A stretch of 64,000 nucleotides of DNA from Bradyrhizobium sp. sBnM-33. Its GTDB lineage: Bacteria; Pseudomonadota; Alphaproteobacteria; Rhizobiales; Xanthobacteraceae. The stretch covers positions 6,076,001 through 6,140,000 of the forward strand of contig NZ_CP136624.1 in the NCBI RefSeq assembly GCF_032917945.1. The letters are read 5' to 3'. The stretch's first letter is position 1. Each line of letters opens with the position of its first letter. The position numbers were made by a program, and so were the translations under genes. Below are positions 8,751 through 17,831 of this stretch, one piece after another. The notes under the pieces are model-generated. The model did not search any database. It was not told where the DNA came from and was given only the letters and a program-made list of their open reading frames with translations.

Positions 8751-8835
8751 GTCATTGCGAGCGAAGCGAAGCAATCCATATCGCCACACGCTGAAAGAAT
8801 GGATTGCTTCGTCGCTAACGCTCCTCGCAATGACG
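8751..8835. repeat. Palindromic repeat, family A copy 1
   Basis: The ends GTCATTGCGAG and CTCGCAATGACG are inverted complements, and the inner arms GCAATCCAT and ATGGATTGC also pair, so the transcript folds into a long hairpin. Five further copies are at 9219, 15503, 30253, 42151 and 62705. It is intergenic and creates spurious open frames with the word HCERSEAIH or ASLAMT. Confidence 0.85.
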
Positions 8836-8872
8836 GGGAGAGATTTACGCCTTCTTGCCACAGGTATCCCGC

Positions 8873-9205
8873 ATGAAAATCCCCACCCTGCCCTTCACCG
8901 TCACCGACTGGAGCCAGATGCCCGCGACCACGCATCCCGGCGAAACGGGCGAAGCGCGCTGGCGCACGCTCAACATCGGTGATCTCCGCGTTCGGATTGT
9001 GGAGTACTCGCCGGGCTACCTCGCCGACCACTGGTGCGACCGTGGCCATGTGCTCTATGTGCTGGAAGGCGAGCTCGATACCGAATTGCGCGACGGACGC
9101 ACGTTCAAGCTTCGTGCAGGGATGAGCTATCAGGTCTCGGATTTCGGCGACGCCGCGCATCGCTCGTCGACAAAGACCGGGGCGAAGTTGTTCATTGTGG
9201 ATTGA
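8873..9205 (+). CDS. DHCW-motif cupin-fold protein
   Basis: A 110-residue single cupin domain. ATG 8873 is chosen over the in-frame TTG at 8855. The metal-site region reads ADHWCDRGHVLYVLEGELD, which has the DHCW-like sequence that names this small cupin family, and the second half has GMSYQVSDFGDAAHRS. The fold binds a metal and small ligands, but no substrate is known. It stands alone between two family A repeats, so it is probably its own transcription unit. Confidence 0.8.
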   Translation: MKIPTLPFTVTDWSQMPATTHPGETGEARWRTLNIGDLRVRIVEYSPGYLADHWCDRGHVLYVLEGELDTELRDGRTFKLRAGMSYQVSDFGDAAHRSSTKTGAKLFIVD

Positions 9206-9218
9206 TGATCTCACCCCC

Positions 9219-9337
9219 GTCATTGCGAGGAGCGATAGCGACGCGGCAATCCATTCCTCCGCTTGTTGCGCGATGGATTGCTTCGCGGAGCCTGTCATCG
9301 GGCGCGCATTCGCGCGACCCGTTGGCTCGCAATGACG
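9219..9337. repeat. Palindromic repeat, family A copy 2 (long form)
   Basis: It shares the outer GTCATTGCGAG / CTCGCAATGACG ends and the GCAATCCAT arms, but carries an extra internal segment (CCTGTCATCGGGCGCGCATT, then CGCGCGACCCGTTGG). The copy at 42151 has the same extra segment in inverted order. Confidence 0.85.
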
Positions 9338-9348
9338 GGGAAACAGCG

Positions 9349-10647
9349 TCACGCCTTCTTCAGCAGCGAGACGAAAAAACCGTCCGTGCCCGTCCTTCGC
9401 GGGGTCATCAGCCAGCCCTCCGGCGACCGCAGCGCAGCCTTTTCAAAATCCTCCGCCTTGTCCCACAGCACGCTTGCCGTCTCGTTCAGTGGCTGAATCG
9501 AAAAGTCGGGATGACGTGCCACGAAGGCGCGGACTTGTTCGCCGTTTTCGCTTGGCAGCACCGAGCAGGTGACATAGGCGATGCGGCCGCCGGACTTGAC
9601 CAGGCGGCTTGCGCGATCAAGCACTTCGGCCTGGTCCTTCAAGCGAACCTCCAGCGCGCCGGGGCGCATGCGCCATTTGGCGTCGGGGTTGCGGCGCCAG
9701 GTGCCGGTGCCGGTGCAGGGCGCGTCGATCAGGACGAGGTCGGCTGACGCCTTGATGTCGGCCAATGGATCAGCGTCGCCCTTCGGCGCGCGAATTTCGG
9801 CGTTGTGGACGCCGGCGCGGGACAGCCGCTCGTAGATCGGGGCGAGCTGGCGCTTGTCGCGGTCGGTCGCGATCAGGCGCCCCTTGCCTTGCATCATCGC
9901 GGCGAGCGCCAGCGTCTTGCCGCCGGCGCCGGCGCAGAGATCGATCACCTGCTCGCCGGGCTTTGCTGCGGTGAACAGTGCCGCGAGTTGCGATCCCTCG
10001 TCCTGCACCTCGATCGCGCCCTTGATGAAATCCTCCTCGGCATGAATGCCAGGATTGCGGGCGTCGGCGCCGAGTTCGATGCGCAGGCCAATCGGCGACC
10101 AGGGCGTCGGCGCAGCTCCGAGATGGCTGAGCGACGCCAGCACTTTTTCGCGCTTGGCCTTCAGCGTATTGACGCGCAGATCGAGCGGAGCGCGGCTTGC
10201 CATCGCGGCTGCCTCCGCGACGCGGTCCTCGCCGAACACGGCGGCCAGATGCGGATCGAGCCATTCCGGATAGTCGCCGGCGATGTGCGGCGGCGCGTCG
10301 TCGAGGGTCCGCGAGGTGAGCGCCGATCGTTCGGCCTCGGTCAGCGGTTTCGGCGCAAAACGGCTGCCGTCGCAGAGCGCCGATATCGCCTCCACATCGA
10401 GCTTGCGCTCGAGCTTCATCATGCCGAGCACGCGCGCCCGCGGCGTGTCCGCATCCATCAGCCAGGCGCTCGATGCCCGCCGCCGCAGCACGTCCCAGAT
10501 CAGGCCCGAAATCGCGGCGCGGTCGCCTGACCCGGCATAACGATGCGCAGTGCCCCACTCCTTCAGCGCCTTTGCCGCAGGAACGCGCTGCGCGTCGATG
10601 GTGTCGATCAGTTCGATGGCGGCGGAAAGACGGGCAGCGGGGGTCAT
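9349..10647 (-). CDS. RsmB-type 16S rRNA (cytosine-C5) methyltransferase
   Basis: A 432-residue SAM-dependent methyltransferase of the RsmB/NOL1-NOP2-Sun family. SAM motif I is DLCAGAGGKTLALAA. The two cysteines of the RNA m5C mechanism are in DAPCTGTGTWRRNPD (about Cys311) and VTCSVLPSENGEQV (about Cys361, the nucleophile). The N-terminal 150 residues correspond to the NusB-like RNA-binding part, but are shorter and more divergent than in E. coli RsmB. The likely target is C967 of 16S rRNA or an equivalent base; the exact site cannot be read from sequence. GGAAAG precedes the ATG at 10647. Confidence 0.88.
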   Translation of the reverse strand: MTPAARLSAAIELIDTIDAQRVPAAKALKEWGTAHRYAGSGDRAAISGLIWDVLRRRASSAWLMDADTPRARVLGMMKLERKLDVEAISALCDGSRFAPKPLTEAERSALTSRTLDDAPPHIAGDYPEWLDPHLAAVFGEDRVAEAAAMASRAPLDLRVNTLKAKREKVLASLSHLGAAPTPWSPIGLRIELGADARNPGIHAEEDFIKGAIEVQDEGSQLAALFTAAKPGEQVIDLCAGAGGKTLALAAMMQGKGRLIATDRDKRQLAPIYERLSRAGVHNAEIRAPKGDADPLADIKASADLVLIDAPCTGTGTWRRNPDAKWRMRPGALEVRLKDQAEVLDRASRLVKSGGRIAYVTCSVLPSENGEQVRAFVARHPDFSIQPLNETASVLWDKAEDFEKAALRSPEGWLMTPRRTGTDGFFVSLLKKA

Positions 10648-10661
10648 CAGAAGCTTTCCAT

Positions 10662-10712
10662 AGCGTTTTCAAGCGAAGTGGGAACCGGTTCGCGTAAAGA
10701 AAACGCGTCAAA
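10662..10712. repeat. Intergenic repeat (CGTTTTCAAGCGAAGTGG type)
   Basis: AGCGTTTTCAAGCGAAGTGG, then AACCGGTTCGCG, then AAGAAAACGCGTC. The ends GCGTTTTC and GAAAACGC are inverted complements. It is a sequence type seen often upstream or downstream of Bradyrhizobium genes, here between the MAPEG gene and the RsmB-type gene. Confidence 0.5.
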
Positions 10713-10718
10713 CAAAGA

Positions 10719-11141
10719 TCAGATCAGAAGCAAAAGCTTCAGCGCGAAGTAGATCCACATCGCAAGCAGCACCAGCGCGCCGGCAAACCACGCCAGGCTG
10801 CGCTGCTGGATGTTGTTGGTGGTGACGAAAATGCCGGCATGGGCAAATCGTGTCACCACGAACACCCAGGACATCAGCACGATGAAGAGATCGGCCCGGC
10901 GCAGCGGCAGCGCCAGCGCGATCAGGACGTAGAAAAGGAGGGGTACTTCGAACTGATTTGAGAAGCAATTGCCGATCTGGGCGACGCGGGGCGGATATTT
11001 CGGCTGCCCGAGCGCGATGTCCCTCAGGCTGGTTTCGCGGGCCTTCACCGCCTTGGTGCGGGCCGTCACCATCCAGAACATCAGGAAGAATGTGAGCCCG
11101 ATCAGAATGAAGACCGGCAGCAAAACCATTTGAACCGACAT
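10719..11141 (-). CDS. MAPEG-family membrane protein
   Basis: A 140-residue protein with four predicted membrane helices: residues about 4-26, 63-82, 87-105 and 117-137. The MAPEG hallmark is the loop and helix ALGQPKYPPRVAQIGNCFSNQFEVPLLFYVL, seen as its two halves around residues 44-73. Eukaryotic family members are glutathione or eicosanoid enzymes of the membrane; the bacterial substrate is unknown. GGGGGAG lies upstream of the ATG. The gene is on the same strand as the RsmB-type gene but is separated from it by a repeat. Confidence 0.82.
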   Translation of the reverse strand: MSVQMVLLPVFILIGLTFFLMFWMVTARTKAVKARETSLRDIALGQPKYPPRVAQIGNCFSNQFEVPLLFYVLIALALPLRRADLFIVLMSWVFVVTRFAHAGIFVTTNNIQQRSLAWFAGALVLLAMWIYFALKLLLLI

Positions 11142-11314
11142 GAGAATCTCCCCCGAAGCCTGCGTGGCCTTACAGCAATAACGAGGTGCCCCTCACCTGA
11201 CAAATGCACTTAACCTGGCTCGCTTGAACCACAGGGAGAGCCCGGACGACCAACTACCGAGAATTCCGAAGGTTCTGGTCTCGAATCGATCTTGAAGCAA
11301 TCCGCGAGCAGGCG

Positions 11315-12007
11315 ATGAACATCACCTCCCCGATCCTGACCGGCGCCGGCCGCGCCGCCGAGCTGCCCGGCGATTCCATGGCCTCCCTGCTCCGGGCCGT
11401 CGGATTCAGCGACAGCCCCGATGGCGGCCTCGGCATCGTCATGTCGGCATTGGCCGGCATCGCCGCGGCGCTGGCGGTCGCGATCATGCTCTCGGTCTAT
11501 TTCCACGGCGGCCACCGCAGCCGCCACGATCTGGTCAAGCACGGGCTTGCGGCCTCCGCGGTGCTGGTCCTGCTCGCCTTCGCGATCTCGGATATCAGGC
11601 ACGCGGCGCAGGCCTATCTCGGCGTCAATCCGGCAAAGCCCGCGGTGGAATTTGAAATCCGACTGCCGAAGGCGACATTGACGACCGCGGCGGACATCCA
11701 GATCGAGCTGCTCACGGACCGGAACCAGAAGCTGGCGAAAGTCCAGGAGGCGCTGGCCTCGACCGCCGACGGCCGCAGCATCTTGCGCGGGACCGTGACG
11801 CTCGATTACCGCACCACCGAGCGGATGATGGTGCTGAACCTGCCCGGCCGGGCCCAGAGCACGTTCCGGCTGCGGCTGCCGGCAAGCCCATCGCGCTCCG
11901 ACCAGTTCGGGCCGTGGCACCTGGCCGACGGCATCGTCGCCGCCAATGGCGGAACGGTGACGACCGAAATCCACGACGCCTTCGCGATCCGCTACCGCGT
12001 GCTCTGA
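11315..12007 (+). CDS. Hypothetical membrane-anchored protein
   Basis: A 230-residue protein with no named domain that I can assign. Two hydrophobic helices lie at about residues 41-63 (GIVMSALAGIAAALAVAIML) and 75-98. A soluble, probably periplasmic beta-rich region follows, with motifs AVEFEIRLPKA, IQIELLTDRNQKLA, GRSILRGTVTLDYRT, MVLNLPGRAQ and FGPWHLADG. I recall related hypothetical proteins in Bradyrhizobium sharing the EFEIRLP, LPG and FGPW motifs, so it is a conserved lineage-specific family. The long minus-strand open frame over it (11210-12370) has none of these features and is a shadow. The esterase gene follows on the same strand. Confidence 0.65.
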   Translation: MNITSPILTGAGRAAELPGDSMASLLRAVGFSDSPDGGLGIVMSALAGIAAALAVAIMLSVYFHGGHRSRHDLVKHGLAASAVLVLLAFAISDIRHAAQAYLGVNPAKPAVEFEIRLPKATLTTAADIQIELLTDRNQKLAKVQEALASTADGRSILRGTVTLDYRTTERMMVLNLPGRAQSTFRLRLPASPSRSDQFGPWHLADGIVAANGGTVTTEIHDAFAIRYRVL

Positions 12008-12127
12008 GGCGCATTGAGATCTAAAGATGGCAAGACCGTCGGGCACATTTGCTTTGACGGGAATAACCAGCGCTCTACTGTATCCCTGACGGTCGCCGAA
12101 AGAGAGCAGCCGCGGGAGGATTGCAAC

Positions 12128-13096
12128 TTGCGATTTCGCGATCAGGACATTGTTTTTGCTGGCGGCGTCAAGGGACAGAATTTCGACATTCTCACCGCCA
12201 ATCCCGTCAACTACTTCCACGTCATCAGCAATGCGGCCGAGCTGCCCAGACTTGTGATCGATGGCAAGCTGTTCCTGCCGGCCTCGAACAATCGCAGGCT
12301 CAACGGAAAGCTCCCGCTGGTGATGGTGGTGCCCGGCAGCCTCGGCGTTGCGCCCTCGCACCTTGCGCATGCCGAAACGGTGGTCGGCGACGGTTTTGCA
12401 GCGTTTGTCCTCGACAGTTTCGGCGGGCGCGACGTGACCTCGACGGTTGCCAATCAGACCCAGTTCTCGTTTGCCGCCAGCGCCTATGACGTGCTGGCGG
12501 CATGGCAGATGCTGTCAACCCATCCGGAGATCGACGCCTCCCGGATCGGCGCGCAGGGCCACAGCCGCGGCGGCTCAGCCGTGCTGACGGCCGCGACGCG
12601 ACGCTTTGCCGATGCAGTGATCGGCGCGGGCGCCGGATTTAGGAGCGTGCTTGCCGCCTATCCCTGGAGCGGCCACCAGTTCCTCGATCCGTCCGTCGAC
12701 GAAACCGAAATCCGCGTCATCATGGGCGATGCCGATGAATGGTGCTCGCCGATGCAGGTGCAGGGCCACTGCCAGGCCATCCGCCTTTCCGGCGGCAAGG
12801 CGACGATACGGCTGATCGGCGGCGCGCAGCACAGCTTTGACCGCGGCACTGGAATCGAGAACGTCCCCGACGCGTCCGTCTCCCCCGCCGCGCCGACGGC
12901 CTATATCGCCAATGACGGCGCCTTCATCCATCCGCTTCAGGGCGTCGCGGAGAGCAAGCTGACCGACCGCGACCTGATGATCTATGCGCTGAAGGCCGGC
13001 TACGGCCGCAAGGGCGCGAAGATTGGAAGCCGCGATGGGGATGCCGAGCTGTTCAAGGCGGATATGCTAGCGTTCTGGCGACGGACGTTGGGGTAA
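12128..13096 (+). CDS. Alpha/beta hydrolase of the dienelactone-hydrolase type
   Basis: Probable start is TTG 12128, seven bases after GGGAGGA; the frame is open back to a TTG at 12014. From 12128 it is 322 residues long. The nucleophile elbow is GHSRGGSAVL, the acid is probably in IMGDADEWCSP, and the histidine in GGAQHSFDRG, the triad order of this fold. No signal peptide is seen from this start. Substrates of such dienelactone-hydrolase-like esterases vary widely. A weak promoter candidate (TTGACG at 12054-12059) lies in the 120 bases after the membrane-protein gene, so the two genes may be separately transcribed. Confidence 0.7.
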   Translation: MRFRDQDIVFAGGVKGQNFDILTANPVNYFHVISNAAELPRLVIDGKLFLPASNNRRLNGKLPLVMVVPGSLGVAPSHLAHAETVVGDGFAAFVLDSFGGRDVTSTVANQTQFSFAASAYDVLAAWQMLSTHPEIDASRIGAQGHSRGGSAVLTAATRRFADAVIGAGAGFRSVLAAYPWSGHQFLDPSVDETEIRVIMGDADEWCSPMQVQGHCQAIRLSGGKATIRLIGGAQHSFDRGTGIENVPDASVSPAAPTAYIANDGAFIHPLQGVAESKLTDRDLMIYALKAGYGRKGAKIGSRDGDAELFKADMLAFWRRTLG

Positions 13097-13211
13097 CACC
13101 TGAGATCTGCACTGGGTACCCGGGGTACGACGATTGAGGTTGGGCAAGAGTTCGGATCCGTCATCGTTCTGACTCGGGACGCGGCGATAATCCGTCCAAA
13201 AGGACTATTGC

Positions 13212-14045
13212 ATGCCCGAGTTTCGCCTGACGCAAATTTCCGACACCCACCTCGCCCGCCGTCTGCAGAAACTCACCGACAATTTTCACCGCGTCAGCGA
13301 GCATATCGACGCAACGCGTCCCGATCTGGTCATCAATACTGGCGATCTCGCCTTCGATGCGCCGACCAGCCCGGACGATCTCAATTTTGCAAAGGAACTG
13401 CACGACGCGCTGCCGGTGCCCAGCCGGCATCTGCCGGGCAATCACGACGTCGGTGACAATCCGACGGCTGTCGGCGCCCCGCCGAAGCCGCCGGCAACCG
13501 AACACGAGCGGCAGAAATATCTTTCCGTGATCGGCGAGGACCGCTGGCGTTTCGATGCGGCGGGCTGGTGCTTTATAGGGCTGAACTCGCTGATCATGAA
13601 CACGGGGATCGAGAGCGAGGCTGAGCAGTTCGATTGGCTCGCCTTAGAACTTGCGCGCGTGAACGGCAAGCCGGCCGCGCTGTTCCTGCACAAGCCGCTG
13701 TTTCTGAACGCGCCTGATGATCCCGAGACGGCCGAAACCGCGATCCGCTACGTTCCGCAGCCGAGGCGCAACGATCTGGTCGAGCTGTTCTCCGCGGTGG
13801 ATCTGCGGCTGGTCGCCTCAGGCCACGTCCACCAGCGTCGCGACTTCACCTATCGCCACACGCGCCATATCTGGGCGCCGTCGACAGGTTTCATCCTTCC
13901 AGACAGAATTCAACCGGTCATCGGCACAAAGGAAGTCGGGCTGGTAGAGTATCGTTTCCAGCCCGACGCCTTTGAGGTCCGGCACGTCAGAGCGCCGGGA
14001 CAATCCGATGTTGATCTGGATTCGCTGATTGGCAGGAATTCCTAG
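13212..14045 (+). CDS. Calcineurin-like metallophosphoesterase (CpdA/3',5'-cAMP phosphodiesterase type)
   Basis: A 277-residue enzyme with the five metal-site motifs of the family: QISDTHL near the N-terminus, NTGDLAFD, LPGNHDVGD, the single histidine in FLHKPLF, and SGHVHQRRD. The spacing matches class III phosphodiesterases such as CpdA, but broad phosphodiesterase or phosphatase activity is equally possible. It is cytoplasmic, with no signal peptide. The ATG at 13212 lies just after a short AAAAGGA stretch. It stands apart from its neighbours. Confidence 0.82.
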   Translation: MPEFRLTQISDTHLARRLQKLTDNFHRVSEHIDATRPDLVINTGDLAFDAPTSPDDLNFAKELHDALPVPSRHLPGNHDVGDNPTAVGAPPKPPATEHERQKYLSVIGEDRWRFDAAGWCFIGLNSLIMNTGIESEAEQFDWLALELARVNGKPAALFLHKPLFLNAPDDPETAETAIRYVPQPRRNDLVELFSAVDLRLVASGHVHQRRDFTYRHTRHIWAPSTGFILPDRIQPVIGTKEVGLVEYRFQPDAFEVRHVRAPGQSDVDLDSLIGRNS

Positions 14046-14058
14046 TTTTCAGAGAGCA

Positions 14059-14334
14059 TCACCACTGGCGCTCAACGAGACCATAGGAATAGTAGGAGCC
14101 ATCGTCCCAAGGCTGTGACGCAAATGCGCCCACGCGTGGAGCCGGGTGAAACCGGCTACCATAATAGTAGCCCGGGGGCGTGGTCCTGACGCCGTAGCCT
14201 CCTGTGACGTAAGCTGAGTTCGGATAGCTATAGCCTATAACGCCGGGCTCCTGATAGACCACTTGAGCCATTGCAGGAGTGGCCAGCATCGTAGCGGCAA
14301 CCAAGCCGAGCGATAGTTTCTTGCAGTTCATCAT
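14059..14334 (-). CDS. Small secreted hypothetical protein, Tyr/Gly-rich
   Basis: A 91-residue protein. It starts at an ATG pair at 14334/14331 with AGGAGA upstream. Residues 1-23 are a signal peptide (LSLGLVAATMLATPAMA, cleavage before QVV). The mature part is rich in Tyr, Gly, Pro and Ser (GYSYPNSAYVTGGYG, PPGYYYGSRFHP, SYYSYGL) with no recognised domain. Small Tyr/Gly-rich exported proteins are common in this lineage, with no assigned function. It converges on the phosphoesterase gene, 13 bases away. Confidence 0.65.
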   Translation of the reverse strand: MMNCKKLSLGLVAATMLATPAMAQVVYQEPGVIGYSYPNSAYVTGGYGVRTTPPGYYYGSRFHPAPRVGAFASQPWDDGSYYSYGLVERQW

Positions 14335-14452
14335 TTGGCTTCTCCTTTGAATGTCAAAACCAAACGACAGTTTCGAGGGGACGTTCCGCCGCGCGCCTCA
14401 AGTAGCCGTGAGCTTCTTCGTTGATGGTTCCTAGAACTCGGGCGCGCCGGCT

Positions 14453-15475
14453 TCAAATCTTGTCCGGCCCGACGCGTACGAGCTGCTTGCCGAAATTGGC
14501 GCCTTTCAGAAGGCCCATGAACGCGGCCGGCGCGCTCTCGAGGCCTTCGGTGACGAACTCCTTGTGCTTGACCTTGCCCTCGCGCACCCACCCCGACATG
14601 TCGCGCAGGAAGTCGCCGTGACGCGCGGCGAAATCGCTGACGATGAAACCGCGGATGGTCAGGCGCTTGGTCAATACCGCGCGCATCAGGGACGGTGCCC
14701 ATTTCGGCGCCACCGCCTGCGTGTCGTTGTAATGCGCGATCAGGCCGCACACGGGAACGCGCGCAAAGGCATTGAGCAGCGGGAACACCGCTTCGAACAC
14801 GGCACCGCCGACGTTTTCAAAATAGACGTCGATGCCCTTTGGGCAGGCACACTTCAACTTGGCCGCGAGGTCAGGATCACGGTGATCGAGGCAATCGTCG
14901 AACCCGAGTTCATTCTTGACGTAAGCGCATTTGTCCTTGCCGCCGGCGATGCCGACCGCGCGCGCCCCCTTGATCTTGGCGATCTGGCCGACCGCCGAGC
15001 CGACCGCGCCGGAAGCGGCCGCGACGACGACCGTCTCGCCCGCTTGCGGCTTGCCGATGTCGAGCAGGCCCGTATACGCGGTCATGCCGGGCATGCCGAG
15101 CACGCCGACCGCGGTCGAGATCGGCGCAATGTCAGGATCGATTTTCGTCAGGCCTTTGCCATCGGAAATCGCATGCGTTTGCCAACCATTGCGCGATAGC
15201 ACGATGTCGCCCTTGGCGAAGGCGGGATTGTTTGAGGCGATCACCTCGCTGACCGTGCCGGCTTCCATCACGCCCCCGATCGGCACCGGCTGCGCATAGG
15301 ACGGCCCCTCGCTCATGCGTCCGCGCATGTAGGGATCGAGCGACAGCCAGATGGTGCGAAGGAGCACCTCGCCGGCGCCCGGCGTGGAGATCGGGCAATC
15401 TTCGAGACGGAAATCGGAAGGTTTGGGCTCGCCGACGGGGCGCGAAGCGAGGACGATGCGTTTGCCCTGGGACAT
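14453..15475 (-). CDS. NADP-dependent oxidoreductase (MDR, prostaglandin-reductase / CurA type)
   Basis: A 340-residue zinc-free medium-chain reductase. The start is ATG 15475; the frame is open further upstream only because a family A repeat lies there. The N-terminal part has FRLEDCPISTPGAGEVLLRT and LSLDPYMRGRM, the typical opening of the CurA/leukotriene B4 dehydrogenase-like group. The Rossmann motif AASGAVGSAVGQIAKIKGA binds NADPH, and VYFENVGGAVFEAVFPLL and NFGKQLVRVG end the protein. The group reduces alpha,beta-unsaturated ketones or aldehydes. It is monocistronic between repeats. Confidence 0.88.
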   Translation of the reverse strand: MSQGKRIVLASRPVGEPKPSDFRLEDCPISTPGAGEVLLRTIWLSLDPYMRGRMSEGPSYAQPVPIGGVMEAGTVSEVIASNNPAFAKGDIVLSRNGWQTHAISDGKGLTKIDPDIAPISTAVGVLGMPGMTAYTGLLDIGKPQAGETVVVAAASGAVGSAVGQIAKIKGARAVGIAGGKDKCAYVKNELGFDDCLDHRDPDLAAKLKCACPKGIDVYFENVGGAVFEAVFPLLNAFARVPVCGLIAHYNDTQAVAPKWAPSLMRAVLTKRLTIRGFIVSDFAARHGDFLRDMSGWVREGKVKHKEFVTEGLESAPAAFMGLLKGANFGKQLVRVGPDKI

Positions 15476-15502
15476 GGTTGTTCCTCCGGTTTGTTGTTTT
15501 TC

Positions 15503-15585
15503 GTCATTGCGAGCGAAGCGAAGCAATTCATTCTCGTCAACGAAAAAGAGTGATTGCTTCGTCGCTAGCGCTCCTCGCAATGACG
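15503..15585. repeat. Palindromic repeat, family A copy 3
   Basis: Ends GTCATTGCGAG / CTCGCAATGACG with inner arms CAATTCATT and AGTGATTGC. It lies 27 bases upstream of the oxidoreductase start. Confidence 0.85.
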
Positions 15586-15617
15586 GTGGCGAGTACCGCA
15601 TCCCTTCTTAAAACGCC

Positions 15618-15710
15618 GTCATTCCGGGATGGTGCGCGAGCACCAGACCCGGAATCTCGAGATTCTCAGGTGCGCAATTCCATAGTTCGATGCTTCGCAT
15701 CGCCCCGGAA
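15618..15710. repeat. Palindromic repeat, family C copy 1
   Basis: CGTCATTCCGGGATGGTGCG, CCCGGAATCTCGAGATTC and TTCGATGCTTCGCATCG mark this composite element downstream of guaB. The copy at 47850-47952 is the same element in reverse orientation. Several internal dyads (ATCTCGAGAT, CGATGCTTCGCATCG) suggest a multi-hairpin transcript. Confidence 0.8.
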
Positions 15711-15729
15711 GGACCGCGTACAGGGAGAA

Positions 15730-17286
<1,557 letters not shown>

Positions 17287-17442
17287 CTAGCGGCATCGCC
17301 GTCGAATCGAAGCCCATCGATGGGGTTGACGGTGGTCGATAGCATGGCAGCACGCCGAATCAAAGCGTTTGACTGCTATGCACAGACTTTTCGGGAAACG
17401 CCGCAATCCCAAGGGTTTAGCGGGAGAGCTTACGGGAAGGCC

Positions 17443-17691
17443 TTACGGCCGATAGCCCGGCGGTGGCCCGTGCTGGCGGATCGCCTCTACCACCTCGCGG
17501 TGGCGGCGGTCCTCCCGCTTCATGTGAACCGCGATCAGCGCATGCGCCGACGGCACCAAGAGCAGGACGTGGAAGATCAGCCCGAAAACCAGGCAAAACA
17601 CGATCAGGACCAGGTTGAAGATCGCCGAAAACGGCTGCCCGTTCAGGAGCAGCCCGAGCGGCGGCAACAGAGCAGCGAGAACGTAGATCAT
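17443..17691 (-). CDS. Pmp3/YqaE-like small membrane protein with basic tail
   Basis: An 82-residue protein from ATG 17691; the frame extends to 17730 without support. Residues 2-15 (IYVLAALLPPLGLL) and 21-47 (FNLVLIVFCLVFGLIFHVLLL) reproduce the two-helix pattern and LPPLG signature of the Pmp3/YqaE family of plasma-membrane proteins. The charged tail KREDRRHREVVEAIRQHG is longer than in the classic 50-residue members. Yeast Pmp3 affects membrane potential and salt tolerance; the bacterial role is unknown. Confidence 0.65.
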   Translation of the reverse strand: MIYVLAALLPPLGLLLNGQPFSAIFNLVLIVFCLVFGLIFHVLLLVPSAHALIAVHMKREDRRHREVVEAIRQHGPPPGYRP

Positions 17692-17831
17692 GCGGACCTC
17701 CGGGCCTGGCGCGGTGCATACCAGCGTCACGCAGGATTTAGGTGGTTTGCCCGGTTCCGCAATGGCTTGTGTGACGGCGGGATGATACAGGCCCCTCGCC
17801 TGCCTGTTTCTCTCTCCGGCCCCCCATCCCG

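Noticed and set aside
11210..12370. 386-residue minus-strand open frame
   Set aside because: It overlaps the membrane-protein gene and the start of the esterase gene, contains no domain, has Arg/Gly/Asp-rich composition typical of an antisense frame in GC-rich DNA, and lacks a ribosome site.
13118..13145. Possible third copy of the guaA-end repeat
   Set aside because: A short stretch with GGGGTACGACGATTGAGG resembles part of the repeat, but it needs gaps and mismatches and encodes nothing similar, so it is judged chance.
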